The notes below the pieces were generated by a model. The model searched no databases. It was not told the DNA's origin and saw only the letters and a list, made by a program, of their open reading frames with translations. This document shows, piece after piece, positions 17,649 to 26,723 of a DNA stretch of 64,000 nucleotides. Source of the stretch: Ignavibacteria bacterium (GTDB taxonomy: Bacteria > Bacteroidota > Ignavibacteria > Tepidaquicellales > Tepidaquicellaceae); contig JADJMZ010000001.1 in the NCBI GenBank assembly GCA_016709315.1, positions 186,001 to 250,000 on the forward strand, written 5' to 3'. The translations under genes were made by a program, and so were the position numbers. Position 1 is the first letter of the stretch; each line of letters opens with the position of its first letter.

Positions 17649-20261
17649 ATGAAAGATGAAACTCCATTGATGAGGCAATACAGAAAGATCAAAGAAAAAT
17701 ATCCTGATACGATTTTACTTTTCAGAATGGGTGATTTTTTCGAGACGTTTGAAGATGATGCCGTAACAACTTCCAAAGTCCTGGGTATCACGCTTACCAA
17801 AAGATCAAACGGAGCCGCTTCGGAAGTCCCGCTGGCAGGATTTCCGCACCATGCTCTTGATAATTATCTTCCTAAACTTGTCAAAGCCGGATACAGAGTA
17901 GCAGTATGCGAACAGCTTGAAGATCCTAAATATGCAAAAGGAATTGTCAAACGTGATGTAATAGAAGTGGTAACTCCCGGAGCCACTTTTTCAGAAAAAC
18001 TTCTTGATCACAAATCCAATAATTTTCTGGCAGCAGTATATATAAAGGATGATGTTTGCGGATTTTCATTCTGCGATGTGTCTACTGGAGAATTTGCGGC
18101 TTCCGAAATTCATATCAGAAATCTTGCCGAACAGATTGATATGATCAATCCTTCTGAAATTCTTATTTCAAAGAGAGAAAAGGAAAAAGTCTTTAAAGAA
18201 CTTAATCATGATCCCGATGCAGCATTCAACGACCAAAAAGGTAAATTCTTTTTTACTAAAGTAGATGACTGGGTCTTTAATCTTGATTACGCTAAGGAAG
18301 TTCTTACAAATCATTTCGGTACACACTCTCTCAAAGGTTTTGGCATTGATGAAATGAAAGAAGGTATAATCGCTGCCGGCTGTATCATGAATTATCTTAA
18401 TGAAACTCAGAAGAATAACCTACCACACATTAAAAAAATTTATCACTACGATTATACTGATTACATAATACTGGATCCTTCGACCAAACGGAATCTGGAA
18501 ATTACTTCTTCCATTTCTGAAGGAGGCAGAGAAGGAACTCTGATATCTATTCTTGACAGATCTCAGACAGCAATGGGCGGGCGGCTTTTGAAAAAATGGA
18601 TCTCAAGACCTTTAAAGAAAAAAGAACAGATCGAGAAGAGACTTAACGCTGTAAAGGATTTTTTTGAAAACAGAAGCGGAAGAAAGAAGATAACCGAAGA
18701 TCTTAAATCAGTAGCCGATCTCGAAAGACTTCTTTCTAAAGTATCCACCGGAAGAGCAGTTGCCAGAGACATAATTCAGCTTAAAATTTCACTGAAAAAA
18801 ATTATTGAGATAAAAGATAAACTGAAAAAATTCACTTCGCCTTCCGTTCAGTCGATCAGCAGCAACCTCATTGAAATAAATGAACTGATACTGAAGATCG
18901 AAAAATGTGTAAACGAAAATTTTGTCAGCGGCATTGATACTTACGGCATTATCAATAAAGGTTTTGACCAGGCACTTGATGAATTAAAGGACATACTTAT
19001 AAACGGCAAGACCTGGATTGAAAATTTTCAGAGCAAAGAAAGAGCAAGGACGGGAATCGGTTCGCTCAAAGTAGATTTCAATAAAGTATTCGGATATTTT
19101 ATTATCATTACAAAATCAAACTTAGAAAAGACTCCTTCCGACTATGTAAGGAAGCAGACTCTTGTCAATGCTGAGAGATTTATAACCGAAGAACTTAAAG
19201 TTTATGAAGACAAGATTTTAAATGCTGAAGAAAAGATCGAAGACCTTGAAAGAAAAATTTTTAATGATCTGAGATTCACAGTACTGGAGTTTACTGACGG
19301 GATTCAGAAAAATGCTTCGCTTATTGCCACGCTTGATGCCCTTGTCAGTTTTGCGGAAGTGTCGGAAACTTACAGCTATGTTCTGCCGCAGGTAAATGAT
19401 TCGGATGAAATACAGATAAAGGACGGACGACATCCTGTGATAGAGCAGCTGCTTCCCGCCGGAGAGAAATATATTGCAAATGATACATTCATAAACTCCG
19501 GCGATACACAGATAATAATTATCACCGGTCCGAACATGAGCGGTAAATCAAGCTATCTCAGGCAGGTTGGTCTCATTACTCTTCTTGCTCAGATAGGTTG
19601 CTTCGTCCCGGCAAGGAGCGCCAGCATTGGAATTGTTGATAAAATTTTCACAAGAGTCGGAGCATCGGATAACATTGCAAAAGGCGAAAGCACTTTTCTT
19701 GTGGAGATGCATGAAGCTGCAAATATTCTTAACAACGCCACTTCAAAAAGTCTTATACTTCTTGACGAAATCGGAAGAGGTACAAGCACTTACGACGGAA
19801 TTTCAATTGCATGGGCTATGACAGAATACCTGCACGAAAATCCGAATATCAGGGCTAAGACTTTATTTGCGACACATTATCACGAACTCAATGCGCTTGC
19901 TGATTTATATGACAGGATCAAGAATTTCCGGGTTGAAGTAAGAGAGTTTAACGATAAGGTTATTTTTCTGAGAAAGATTGCCGAAGGCACAGCCGATCAC
20001 AGTTACGGTATTCAGGTTGCGCAAATGGCAGGACTTCCCGAATCAGTTACCAGAAGAGCAAAAGAGATTCTCCGCTCTCTTGAAGACAAAGAATACAGAA
20101 GAAAAAATAAAGACGAATTTCAGATAAGCATGTTTGAATCGGCAGTAACTGAGTTCAGAGATGAAGCATTGAGAAAGATGCTTAATGAAGTTGATATAAA
20201 TAACATTACTCCGATGGAAGCTATGAACATTCTGAAGAAAATGAAGGATGATGTTAAGTAA
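17649..20261 (+). CDS. mutS: DNA mismatch repair protein MutS
   Basis: MutS recognises mismatched bases and starts methyl-independent mismatch repair. The 870-residue length is normal for MutS1. The mismatch-reading motif 'GDFFETF' (Phe-x-Glu) is at residues 28-34, Walker A 'GPNMSGKSS' begins at about 627, Walker B 'DEIGRGTSTYDG' at about 706 and 'FATHYHEL' follows. The C-terminal 70 residues hold the helix-turn-helix and dimerisation tail. It is likely in an operon with the sigma factor upstream and ends at the terminator at 20292-20335. Confidence 0.97.
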   Translation: MKDETPLMRQYRKIKEKYPDTILLFRMGDFFETFEDDAVTTSKVLGITLTKRSNGAASEVPLAGFPHHALDNYLPKLVKAGYRVAVCEQLEDPKYAKGIVKRDVIEVVTPGATFSEKLLDHKSNNFLAAVYIKDDVCGFSFCDVSTGEFAASEIHIRNLAEQIDMINPSEILISKREKEKVFKELNHDPDAAFNDQKGKFFFTKVDDWVFNLDYAKEVLTNHFGTHSLKGFGIDEMKEGIIAAGCIMNYLNETQKNNLPHIKKIYHYDYTDYIILDPSTKRNLEITSSISEGGREGTLISILDRSQTAMGGRLLKKWISRPLKKKEQIEKRLNAVKDFFENRSGRKKITEDLKSVADLERLLSKVSTGRAVARDIIQLKISLKKIIEIKDKLKKFTSPSVQSISSNLIEINELILKIEKCVNENFVSGIDTYGIINKGFDQALDELKDILINGKTWIENFQSKERARTGIGSLKVDFNKVFGYFIIITKSNLEKTPSDYVRKQTLVNAERFITEELKVYEDKILNAEEKIEDLERKIFNDLRFTVLEFTDGIQKNASLIATLDALVSFAEVSETYSYVLPQVNDSDEIQIKDGRHPVIEQLLPAGEKYIANDTFINSGDTQIIIITGPNMSGKSSYLRQVGLITLLAQIGCFVPARSASIGIVDKIFTRVGASDNIAKGESTFLVEMHEAANILNNATSKSLILLDEIGRGTSTYDGISIAWAMTEYLHENPNIRAKTLFATHYHELNALADLYDRIKNFRVEVREFNDKVIFLRKIAEGTADHSYGIQVAQMAGLPESVTRRAKEILRSLEDKEYRRKNKDEFQISMFESAVTEFRDEALRKMLNEVDINNITPMEAMNILKKMKDDVK

Positions 20262-20291
20262 ATCCTGAGTTGTGATTAGAAAACAAATTAA

Positions 20292-20335
20292 TTTGGACAG
20301 AAGTGTTTTTTCTGGTGCTGTCCAAAACTTTTTGT
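20292..20335 (+). terminator. Probable rho-independent terminator of mutS
   Basis: The arms TTGGACAG (20293-20300) and CTGTCCAA (20318-20325) form an 8-bp stem around a 17-base loop, followed by AACTTTTT. It lies about 30 bp beyond the mutS stop. Part of this sequence is repeated at 20623-20646. Confidence 0.6.
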
Positions 20336-20646
20336 GATGAACAAATAAATTTTTAATTTTGAATCTAAACACATCAATATTTAAGATTCTAAATTTAACC
20401 CCTCCTAAACTTTATCCTTATAAATTGTTTGTCTCAACACATAACGACCACCCCCTTAATCCCCCTCCTTCGAAAGGAGGGGGAAGACCGCTGAAGGCGG
20501 GCTTGCTCCGCCTCGTTCCATAGGCGAGCGGGGGAGGTCATACCACTGCACTTAACAATACCTCAATTATTATGAGATGGAAACCAATTGAATAATTTTA
20601 TTTCAAAACTTACATAAAACGTTTTGGACAGAAGTGTTTTTATCTG
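20292..20646. repeat. Direct-repeat pair flanking a GC-rich palindromic island
   Basis: The 446-bp gap between mutS and the next gene holds a 22-24-base near-identical direct repeat, TTGGACAGAAGTGTTTTT plus TCTGG, at 20293-20315 and 20624-20646. Between the copies lies a GC-rich stretch (about 20450-20540). It includes a perfect 10-bp hairpin CCCCCTCCTT/AAGGAGGGGG at 20461-20483 and an outer GACCGC...GGAGGTC structure. No ORF is apparent inside. The layout looks like an inserted mobile palindromic repeat. Confidence 0.5.
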
Positions 20647-20707
20647 GCAAAAAAAACTAAACGTCTTTTTTAATTCTGTCACAAATATTATTTTACAAAA
20701 AAAATTT

Positions 20708-21988
20708 ATGCCAGTAAAAAACTTTTTCAAAAAATCTCTAGTGCCTCTGGGACTTGTAGGATCAATCGGAGGATTCATAGGCGATGTACTCAAGCCGTTC
20801 GCTGATTTTGGATTCATATTTCTTCTGATCTCACTTGCTGGAGCTTTGATAACCGGAATTTCGCTTTTGTATTTTAAAAACAAGGAAGGAAAAATAATTC
20901 ATAAGGAAAAATGGGTTGCTGGATTTCTGTTCTTTTTATTATTTGCGCTGATGTGGGGAATTTATATTCCAATTTCAAAAGCAGGCCCGCCGCAAGGTTA
21001 CCTTGCGAATAATATAGATGCTATTTCAAAACTGCAGACAGACGTTCTGAAAATTGGCGAAGATGTAACAGAAATAAAAGGCGATGTGAAGAAGATTGAT
21101 TCCAAACTTGATAACATTACGGCGAAAATAACGCAGGTGGATCTTAACGGTGGCATAATCAGCGATCCCCGCACTCCTCAGGATTGGTACAGCAATGCTG
21201 TTCTTTATAAGCTTAAAGGTATGAATGAAGATGCGATCAAAGCATTTGAAAAATTTTTTAATTTTAATGTTACTTATCTGGATCCGTATCTTCAGTATTT
21301 TGAAATTGCAAAGAATGTAAAAGGAACAGAATATCTCAGCGACTTTTTTACAAGACTTTCAGAAAAATATTCAGCGAATCAGACTGTAAAGTTAATGAAA
21401 GCAAAAATAATTTCTGACAGAAGCGAGAGAGTGAAAGAATATGAGAAGATTTATTCTGAAGGCGATCCGGGCGCACCATTGCTTTATATGCTGATAACGG
21501 AATATTCTTATGCGAATCTCCCGCAGGCATCTATGCTGGACAGAGAGAAAGAAGTCAAATATCTTGATAAGCTGAATGAACTTCCAGTCAACAAACAGTT
21601 AAAGGAATATTTTGTAAGCGCAGATATGCTTACCGAAGCTCAGAAAATTCTCCAGACGGAAAATAATGTAAACAAAACCGGACCGTTGGGAGATATGATA
21701 AAGAATCCGGTGCAGGTTCAGATGTACCCGATCGGCGGAGGAGAGTATTCAATAGTTTTTATCAGCACTGATTATCTCGCTACTAATATATTTTACCGGA
21801 TTGACGGGAACGGAGAATTCACTGATACAGGCGAGAATAAAGCGTTCGGAATGCAGACTTCACAAAGACAGCCCAAAACAGATATTCAGGCAAAACTGTC
21901 TAAGGGAGAACATAAGATTGAAGTTAAATATATTGTAAAGTCCGGTGAAGAAAGCAAAGTATATGAATACAAATTAAAAGCTGAATAA
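20708..21988 (+). CDS. Uncharacterised membrane protein with coiled-coil and helical-repeat-like domain
   Basis: I do not recognise this family. From the ATG at 20708 the protein has 426 residues; the frame extends to a TTG at 20624 inside a repeat, which I reject as start. Two transmembrane helices (about residues 30-52 'FGFIFLLISLAGALITGISL' and 65-85 'AGFLFFLLFALMWGIYIP') are followed by a heptad-like segment 'KLQTDVLKIGEDVTEIKGDV'. A TPR-like helical region comes next ('DWYSNAVLYKLKGMNEDAIK'), and a C-terminal beta domain ends 'YEYKLKAE'. It opens the membrane-associated SPFH/zinc-ribbon neighbourhood. Confidence 0.75.
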   Translation: MPVKNFFKKSLVPLGLVGSIGGFIGDVLKPFADFGFIFLLISLAGALITGISLLYFKNKEGKIIHKEKWVAGFLFFLLFALMWGIYIPISKAGPPQGYLANNIDAISKLQTDVLKIGEDVTEIKGDVKKIDSKLDNITAKITQVDLNGGIISDPRTPQDWYSNAVLYKLKGMNEDAIKAFEKFFNFNVTYLDPYLQYFEIAKNVKGTEYLSDFFTRLSEKYSANQTVKLMKAKIISDRSERVKEYEKIYSEGDPGAPLLYMLITEYSYANLPQASMLDREKEVKYLDKLNELPVNKQLKEYFVSADMLTEAQKILQTENNVNKTGPLGDMIKNPVQVQMYPIGGGEYSIVFISTDYLATNIFYRIDGNGEFTDTGENKAFGMQTSQRQPKTDIQAKLSKGEHKIEVKYIVKSGEESKVYEYKLKAE

Positions 21989-22048
21989 AAATATAGCTTT
22001 GAATAATTGCAATCATTAATGACAATATTTTAACTTACTTAAGTCTAT

Positions 22049-22104
22049 CGCTTCAGGATTGAAAAAAAGAGTTTGCCACTAATTTCACAAATTGACACGA
22101 ATTT
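22049..22104 (+). repeat. 56-bp dispersed intergenic repeat, copy 1
   Basis: This 56-base unit starts CGCTTCAGGATTGAA and ends ACGAATTT. It matches 45333-45388 without gaps at 47 of 56 positions, counted by eye. It lies between a plus-strand and a minus-strand gene and has no coding potential. Confidence 0.7.
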
Positions 22105-22145
22105 AAATATGGATGCTTAATATAATTTAATTTCATAATTCGGAT

Positions 22146-22685
22146 TTACTTTTTCTTTTTATTGTTTAAAATTAAATCTCCGGTGCCTGCATCTATTTTT
22201 ACCTGCGCTTTGCCTGATTTTGTAAACACCCAGAAGTTGTATTCATACTTTTCCTTGTTCTGTTTCAGTACCCATTTCAGAATCTTCAGTCCGGAATGAT
22301 CTTCGGCATTTTTCTTCGCCGAATTAAATGAAACGATTCCTTCACCCGGCTCTAAATCATATTCAAACGGACCTTCATCAGCTTTGATCTGCAGAATCTT
22401 TTTTTCAGAAGCTGATATCTCCATTTCCACGAAACCTCCGGAGGGCAGATGAATGTTTAAAATCCATATCTGAATGTTCTTTTTGAATTTCTTTTCGGCT
22501 TTGACGACATCACCCACGATGATTGTACCAGCGTATTCAATAGCATTTCCGATCTTGACATTTGTATCAAGAAAATTATTTACAGTTTCACTATATTTGA
22601 AATGTAAATAATTGCTTCCGGCTGAGTTACTGTTGTTTAAAGCAGAGATTATGATAACTAATGTAATGATTTTGCAGGCGGTCAT
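22146..22685 (-). CDS. Uncharacterised exported protein
   Basis: I do not recognise this 179-residue protein. It begins with a signal peptide (MTACKIITLVIIISALNNSN) and the ATG at 22685 is preceded by AGGAAA. A longer frame to a TTG at 22730 lacks support. Features include 'EYAGTIIVGDVVKAEKKFKK', 'LHLPSGGFVEMEIS'-type strands and a C-terminal 'GKAQVKIDAGTGDLILNNKK', similar in feel to PepSY-like beta/alpha domains, but this is not certain. It is divergent from the 172-residue helical protein gene at 22754. Confidence 0.7.
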   Translation of the reverse strand: MTACKIITLVIIISALNNSNSAGSNYLHFKYSETVNNFLDTNVKIGNAIEYAGTIIVGDVVKAEKKFKKNIQIWILNIHLPSGGFVEMEISASEKKILQIKADEGPFEYDLEPGEGIVSFNSAKKNAEDHSGLKILKWVLKQNKEKYEYNFWVFTKSGKAQVKIDAGTGDLILNNKKKK

Positions 22686-22753
22686 GATTTTTTCCTGTTT
22701 AATTTTCAACCAATAAATAATACTTTTCAAATAATAAATAAATACCTAATAAC

Positions 22754-23272
22754 ATGAGTGATTTAAAAATGCACACAGATAATATAAAAGCCGGCGAATC
22801 GTGGCTTGAAAAAATCAAAAGGTACATACCCGGTTATGACGGATATGTTAATAAAGATAATATGCGCGAACTTGATACATTGCTTAGAAACCGTCTTGCG
22901 GAAAAGCTTGAATCAAACAAGACGCATATTAAAAATGCAGTTCTGACGCTTTCGCAAAGCGGCAAGTTGTTTGAAACTGCAAACATTGAAAAGCTTGAGA
23001 AGAAAAACGAAAACATTATTTCTAAATTTAAATCAGCAGCAAGAGGTTACAGCGGAGCTTTTGACATAAAAAAAGTAAGTGAAGATACTCTGAACAGACT
23101 TTATGAATTCGATTATAATCTTTTTAGCTATGCTGAAAATATAAACAAGGATTTTTCAGATCTTGAATTAAAAGCAAAGACTGATATCAAAGATCAGATT
23201 GAACTTGTATCAAAAAATCTTGATGACTTTCTTGAGAAGTTCAGTGAAAGAGAAAATATACTCAGGCAATAA
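22754..23272 (+). CDS. Helical protein of the SPFH/zinc-ribbon cluster
   Basis: The function is unknown. The 172-residue protein is almost entirely helical and charged, without membrane segments or signal peptide. The N-terminal 'IPGYDGYVNKDNMRELDTLL' and 'NRLAEKLESNKTHIKNAVL' are followed by coiled-coil-like repeats to the end. It precedes the SPFH gene by 36 bp on the same strand. I infer a role as a scaffold or peripheral membrane partner of the SPFH protein, in the position that PspA-like proteins occupy in Bacillus ydjFGHI; sequence similarity to PspA is not evident by eye. Confidence 0.75.
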   Translation: MSDLKMHTDNIKAGESWLEKIKRYIPGYDGYVNKDNMRELDTLLRNRLAEKLESNKTHIKNAVLTLSQSGKLFETANIEKLEKKNENIISKFKSAARGYSGAFDIKKVSEDTLNRLYEFDYNLFSYAENINKDFSDLELKAKTDIKDQIELVSKNLDDFLEKFSERENILRQ

Positions 23273-23308
23273 AAACAAATTTTAATTAAACTATAAATAA
23301 AAAATATC

Positions 23309-24304
23309 ATGGCATTAATAGATGTAGTTCAGTTTTTTGACGAAACAGGAAAAACAATGGTTCACCGCGAACCTCCTGACGGATCAGCGGCTTACAGATT
23401 AGGCACTCAGCTGATAGTTCAGGATTCTCAGTCGGCAATTTTTTACCGCGATGGTAAAGCCCTTGATCTGTTCAACGCAGGCAGACATACTCTCACAACA
23501 GAGAATATTCCTCTGCTTACAAAACTGATTAGTCTTCCTTTCGGAGGCACTTCGCCTTTTCAGGCGCAGATATATTTTATTTCAATGAAAAAATTCATTG
23601 ATCTGAAATGGGGCACAAAGTCTCCGATAAACTTCAAGGATTCCGAACTGACTTATGTTATGCTCAGAGCTTCGGGAAAGTTTTCGATTCGTGTGAAAGA
23701 TCCGAGACAATTTATGATGGAAATAGTTTCCACGCAGGGACTTTATACAACAAATGACATTGAAGATTATTTAAGAGACGCAATAGTATCGAGACTCAAT
23801 TCCGTTCTCGGAAAGAATCTGAAGACTGTGTTTGAACTCGGGCAGTTTTATCAGCAGATTGAATCAGGAGTTAAAGCTGAAGTAACGGATTTTTTCAATT
23901 CAATGGGAATTGAACTTACCGATCTGATAATAGTAGGGATTGTTCCTCCGGAGGAAGTTCAGGAAAAGATCAACGAAAGAAGCTCAATGGGTGCAGTAGG
24001 AAATCTCGACGCTTACATGAAATTCAAAACTGCCGGTGCAATAGAAAAAGCTGCAGAGAATGAAAGCAGCGGAATTGCCGGAGCAGGCGCAGGTCTCGGA
24101 GCAGGTATGATGATGGCAAATGTCATGGGTCAGCAGATGCAGAACATGAATCAGCAGCAGCAGACCGGGCAGCCGCAAACTGAAAAAATGTCTTCGGATG
24201 AGATAATGAATGCGATTGAGAAACTCGGCAAGATGAAGGAATCAGGTCTTCTGACTCAGGAAGAATTTGACACAAAGAAAAAAGAACTTTTAGCTAAATT
24301 ATAA
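23309..24304 (+). CDS. SPFH domain protein with C-terminal SHOCT domain (YdjI-like)
   Basis: This 331-residue protein has an SPFH/band-7-like core ('YRLGTQLIVQDSQSAIFYRD', 'LMLRASGKFSIRV'-type region, 'GIELTDLIIVGIVPPEEVQE'). A Gly/Ala-, Met- and Gln-rich linker (about 255-290) follows, then a SHOCT domain at the end ('EKLGKMKESGLLTQEEFDTK'). This is the architecture of the 'virion core protein-like' SPFH family, which includes B. subtilis YdjI. Members associate with membranes and in Bacillus work with PspA. It is the likely organiser of the gene cluster that continues to 27338. Confidence 0.88.
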   Translation: MALIDVVQFFDETGKTMVHREPPDGSAAYRLGTQLIVQDSQSAIFYRDGKALDLFNAGRHTLTTENIPLLTKLISLPFGGTSPFQAQIYFISMKKFIDLKWGTKSPINFKDSELTYVMLRASGKFSIRVKDPRQFMMEIVSTQGLYTTNDIEDYLRDAIVSRLNSVLGKNLKTVFELGQFYQQIESGVKAEVTDFFNSMGIELTDLIIVGIVPPEEVQEKINERSSMGAVGNLDAYMKFKTAGAIEKAAENESSGIAGAGAGLGAGMMMANVMGQQMQNMNQQQQTGQPQTEKMSSDEIMNAIEKLGKMKESGLLTQEEFDTKKKELLAKL

Positions 24305-24311
24305 TTAACTG

Positions 24312-24632
24312 ATGGCCTGGACATTTTTATTTATTGCAGCGATTCTGGAGATCGGCTGGCCACTCGGCTTAAAGCTTTCCCAGACTACTGATAATAAAAT
24401 TTTCTGGATAGTGTTCGCTGCTGTCACAATGATCGCAAGCGGATACTTCCTCTGGCTTTCGCAGAAGACTATTCCTATTGGAACGGCTTATGTGGTATGG
24501 ACGGGCATCGGCGCAGCAGGTGCATTTGTTATCGGCATTTTAAAATTTGATGATCCCGTTACCGCAGGCAGAATTATTTCGGCTTTGCTGATTGTAGCTG
24601 GAGTCATCGGACTTAAACTATCTCATTCATAA
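24312..24632 (+). CDS. sugE: SMR family guanidinium exporter (SugE/Gdx)
   Basis: This 106-residue, four-helix small multidrug resistance protein has the essential Glu13 ('AAILEIGWPLGLKLSQ') and the Gdx-type 'GTAYVVWTGIGAAGAFV'. Gdx proteins export guanidinium by proton exchange. The gene starts 7 bp after the SPFH gene and ends 2 bp before a zinc-ribbon gene, so it is embedded in this operon. No guanidine riboswitch is recognisable directly upstream. Substrate assignment rests on family motifs only. Confidence 0.9.
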   Translation: MAWTFLFIAAILEIGWPLGLKLSQTTDNKIFWIVFAAVTMIASGYFLWLSQKTIPIGTAYVVWTGIGAAGAFVIGILKFDDPVTAGRIISALLIVAGVIGLKLSHS

Positions 24633-24634
24633 AA

Positions 24635-25456
24635 ATGGAAATTGCAAAGTCTTCTGTAATAATATGTCCCCAGTGCGGCGGTGAAAATAAAATTCAGGCG
24701 GATGAAAGATTCTTTGAATGTGAATTTTGCGGCTCGGCTGTATATGTTGATAAAAGAAAAGTTGTAAATCATTTCATTGTCAATTCTAATTTCTCAAAAG
24801 AACAGGCGGAAGGAAATCTCAGAAGATGGATGGCAAGTAATTTTCATGTGAAGGATCTTGATAAATTTGCTCAGATCACACAGCAGAATTTTTATTATTT
24901 TCCGCTGTGGTATTTTAAAGTAATGGATAATACGGCAGACAAAATCTTTCTGCAGCCTGCTCATTCCACACCTGTTTCTGAAATTAAAAATATCCAGATT
25001 CCTGCAGGTAATCTGAAACCATTTACAAAAAAAGATTTTAACGAAAAGGATCTTGTCGATGCAGATGTTTTATATGAATCTGCAAAGAACTGGCTTCAGC
25101 AGTCAGGAGTGAATACGGAAGATATTTCCGAATCGAGTCTGGTTCATGTTCCTTTTTACCATTTTTATTACAATTACAAAGACAAACAATATTCAGCGAT
25201 TGTAGAAGCGTCATCCGGAAAAGTTTATGCAAATCTCTGGCCAGTTAAAAGCGAGATGCCTTTCAGGATAATGTTTGCTGCTGCAATAGTAGTTTATGCG
25301 CTTGCAAGTATACTTTCATTTGCACTGGCTTATGCATTTTCGGGAAGTTCATTTGAAGGAGTTTTGCTCCTGGGAGAAGGAATTAAATTAGTTCTCTATG
25401 CTGTCGCATCAATACCTCTGATCGCAATGGCTTACTATGTTGCAAAAAAAGTGTGA
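24635..25456 (+). CDS. Zinc-ribbon membrane protein A of the SPFH cluster
   Basis: This 273-residue protein has an N-terminal zinc ribbon with Cys11, Cys14, Cys29 and Cys32 ('CPQCGG' and 'CEFCGS'). Two copies of a hydrophobic-aromatic beta motif follow ('YYFPLWYFKVMDN' and 'VHVPFYHFYYNYKDKQYSAI') and then two C-terminal transmembrane helices ('IMFAAAIVVYALASILSFAL', 'LVLYAVASIPLIAMAYYV'). It resembles YdjG/YdjH-type proteins of Bacillus in architecture. Tight spacing (2 bp after sugE) indicates translational coupling. The function is unknown. Confidence 0.82.
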   Translation: MEIAKSSVIICPQCGGENKIQADERFFECEFCGSAVYVDKRKVVNHFIVNSNFSKEQAEGNLRRWMASNFHVKDLDKFAQITQQNFYYFPLWYFKVMDNTADKIFLQPAHSTPVSEIKNIQIPAGNLKPFTKKDFNEKDLVDADVLYESAKNWLQQSGVNTEDISESSLVHVPFYHFYYNYKDKQYSAIVEASSGKVYANLWPVKSEMPFRIMFAAAIVVYALASILSFALAYAFSGSSFEGVLLLGEGIKLVLYAVASIPLIAMAYYVAKKV

Positions 25457-25519
25457 ATGGAATTATTGAAAATATTCATCAAAAAAAATTTTACAAAAAG
25501 TAATAACCCCTATTATTAA

Positions 25520-26674
25520 ATGTCAGAAATTTCCGAACAGACTAATGTCGCCGAGCAGGCGATAAAGTTCAAAAAAGAAAAAGTCATAAAAGGCATCACA
25601 TGTCCTTCATGTAACGGCGAGCTTGACATTAAAGAGGGACTAAGAACTTTTAACTGCAAATATTGCGGAACCCTGCTTACTGTCAAAGGCGAGAGCGGTA
25701 CGATAAAGTATTTCGTGCCGAGAAAAATCAAAAAGGAAGAAGCAATTGCAAAGACTTTCGGCTGGCTTTCATCGGGTTTTAAAAAAGCAAAAGGGCTGAA
25801 GGAAAAAGCAGTGATATCCGAATCCTTTCTTGTCTTCATTCCTTACTGGAGGATAAGAGCCGATGTAGTCGGATGGATCTTCGGACAGGAAAAGAGAACG
25901 AGCACTTCCAACGGCAGAACAACTACTTATTATGTAGATGTAGAGCAGAAGATTCAGAAATCTTATGACAGAACTTATTCCGCCTGCGATGTATCCGAAC
26001 TCGGTGTGAAGAAAATAAATCTTACCGGCGACACGATCATTCCCGTTGACTTTGAAACACTTCAGAGAGAAGGAATGATGTTTAATATAATTGCTTCGGA
26101 AAAAGAAGCATTTGATTATGCCAAGAATTCTTTTTCTGCGGAAGCGAGAAATTCAGTCAGTCTTTATAATGTCACTTTTGAACATCTGGATCTTGTAAGA
26201 GAAGCGATTGACATTATTTACTATCCGCTTTGGGTAGTAAGATATAATTTTGAAAACAGGACTTATCAGGTTATAATTGACGGAGAAGACGGCAGCGTTT
26301 GTTACGGCAAAGCTCCGGGAAATAATCTTTACAGGGCTGTTATGGGAATACTCGGAACGGGCATAGGAATGTTTCTTATTACTCTGTTTGGAATTTTTGT
26401 ACTTCTTGATGCATCAGATAATTTTCCTTTTGTTGCATATCTTATTTCTGTTGCAGCGGGAATATATTTTCTTAACAGAGGTTACAAAAGATTCAGATAC
26501 GGCGGTGAGATAGAAGAAGGAACGGGTATTGAAAATTCCGAACAGGGCAAAACTCAATCTATAACCAAAGCAGTTACATCTGGCGAAGGATTAGGAGTTG
26601 TAAAGGATATAGCAGCTTCTGTTGTAATTGGAAGTGTTATCAGTTCGCTTATAAAAAATTCTTACAAAAGATAA
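25520..26674 (+). CDS. Zinc-ribbon membrane protein B of the SPFH cluster
   Basis: This 384-residue paralog has a zinc ribbon at Cys28, Cys31, Cys46 and Cys49 ('CPSCNGEL', 'CKYCGT'), the two aromatic beta motifs ('VFIPYWRIRADVVGW' and 'IYYPLWVVRYNFENRTYQVI' followed by 'DGEDGSVCYG'), and two transmembrane helices ('VMGILGTGIGMFLITLFGIF', 'FVAYLISVAAGIYFL'). A C-terminal tail after the helices is Gly/Ser-rich with a hydrophobic patch. It is the largest of the three zinc-ribbon proteins and likely a membrane-stress or envelope component; this is inference from context. Confidence 0.82.
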   Translation: MSEISEQTNVAEQAIKFKKEKVIKGITCPSCNGELDIKEGLRTFNCKYCGTLLTVKGESGTIKYFVPRKIKKEEAIAKTFGWLSSGFKKAKGLKEKAVISESFLVFIPYWRIRADVVGWIFGQEKRTSTSNGRTTTYYVDVEQKIQKSYDRTYSACDVSELGVKKINLTGDTIIPVDFETLQREGMMFNIIASEKEAFDYAKNSFSAEARNSVSLYNVTFEHLDLVREAIDIIYYPLWVVRYNFENRTYQVIIDGEDGSVCYGKAPGNNLYRAVMGILGTGIGMFLITLFGIFVLLDASDNFPFVAYLISVAAGIYFLNRGYKRFRYGGEIEEGTGIENSEQGKTQSITKAVTSGEGLGVVKDIAASVVIGSVISSLIKNSYKR

Positions 26675-26723
26675 ACTTAATAAGAGAGTTAAATATTTTT
26701 AAAATAAATTCAACCAAACCCAT

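Noticed and set aside
20624..20707. Extended N-terminus of the coiled-coil membrane protein starting at TTG 20624
   Set aside because: The upstream part lies in the repeated TTGGACAGAAGTG sequence and encodes a low-complexity stretch; the ATG at 20708 gives a normal N-terminus directly before the first helix.
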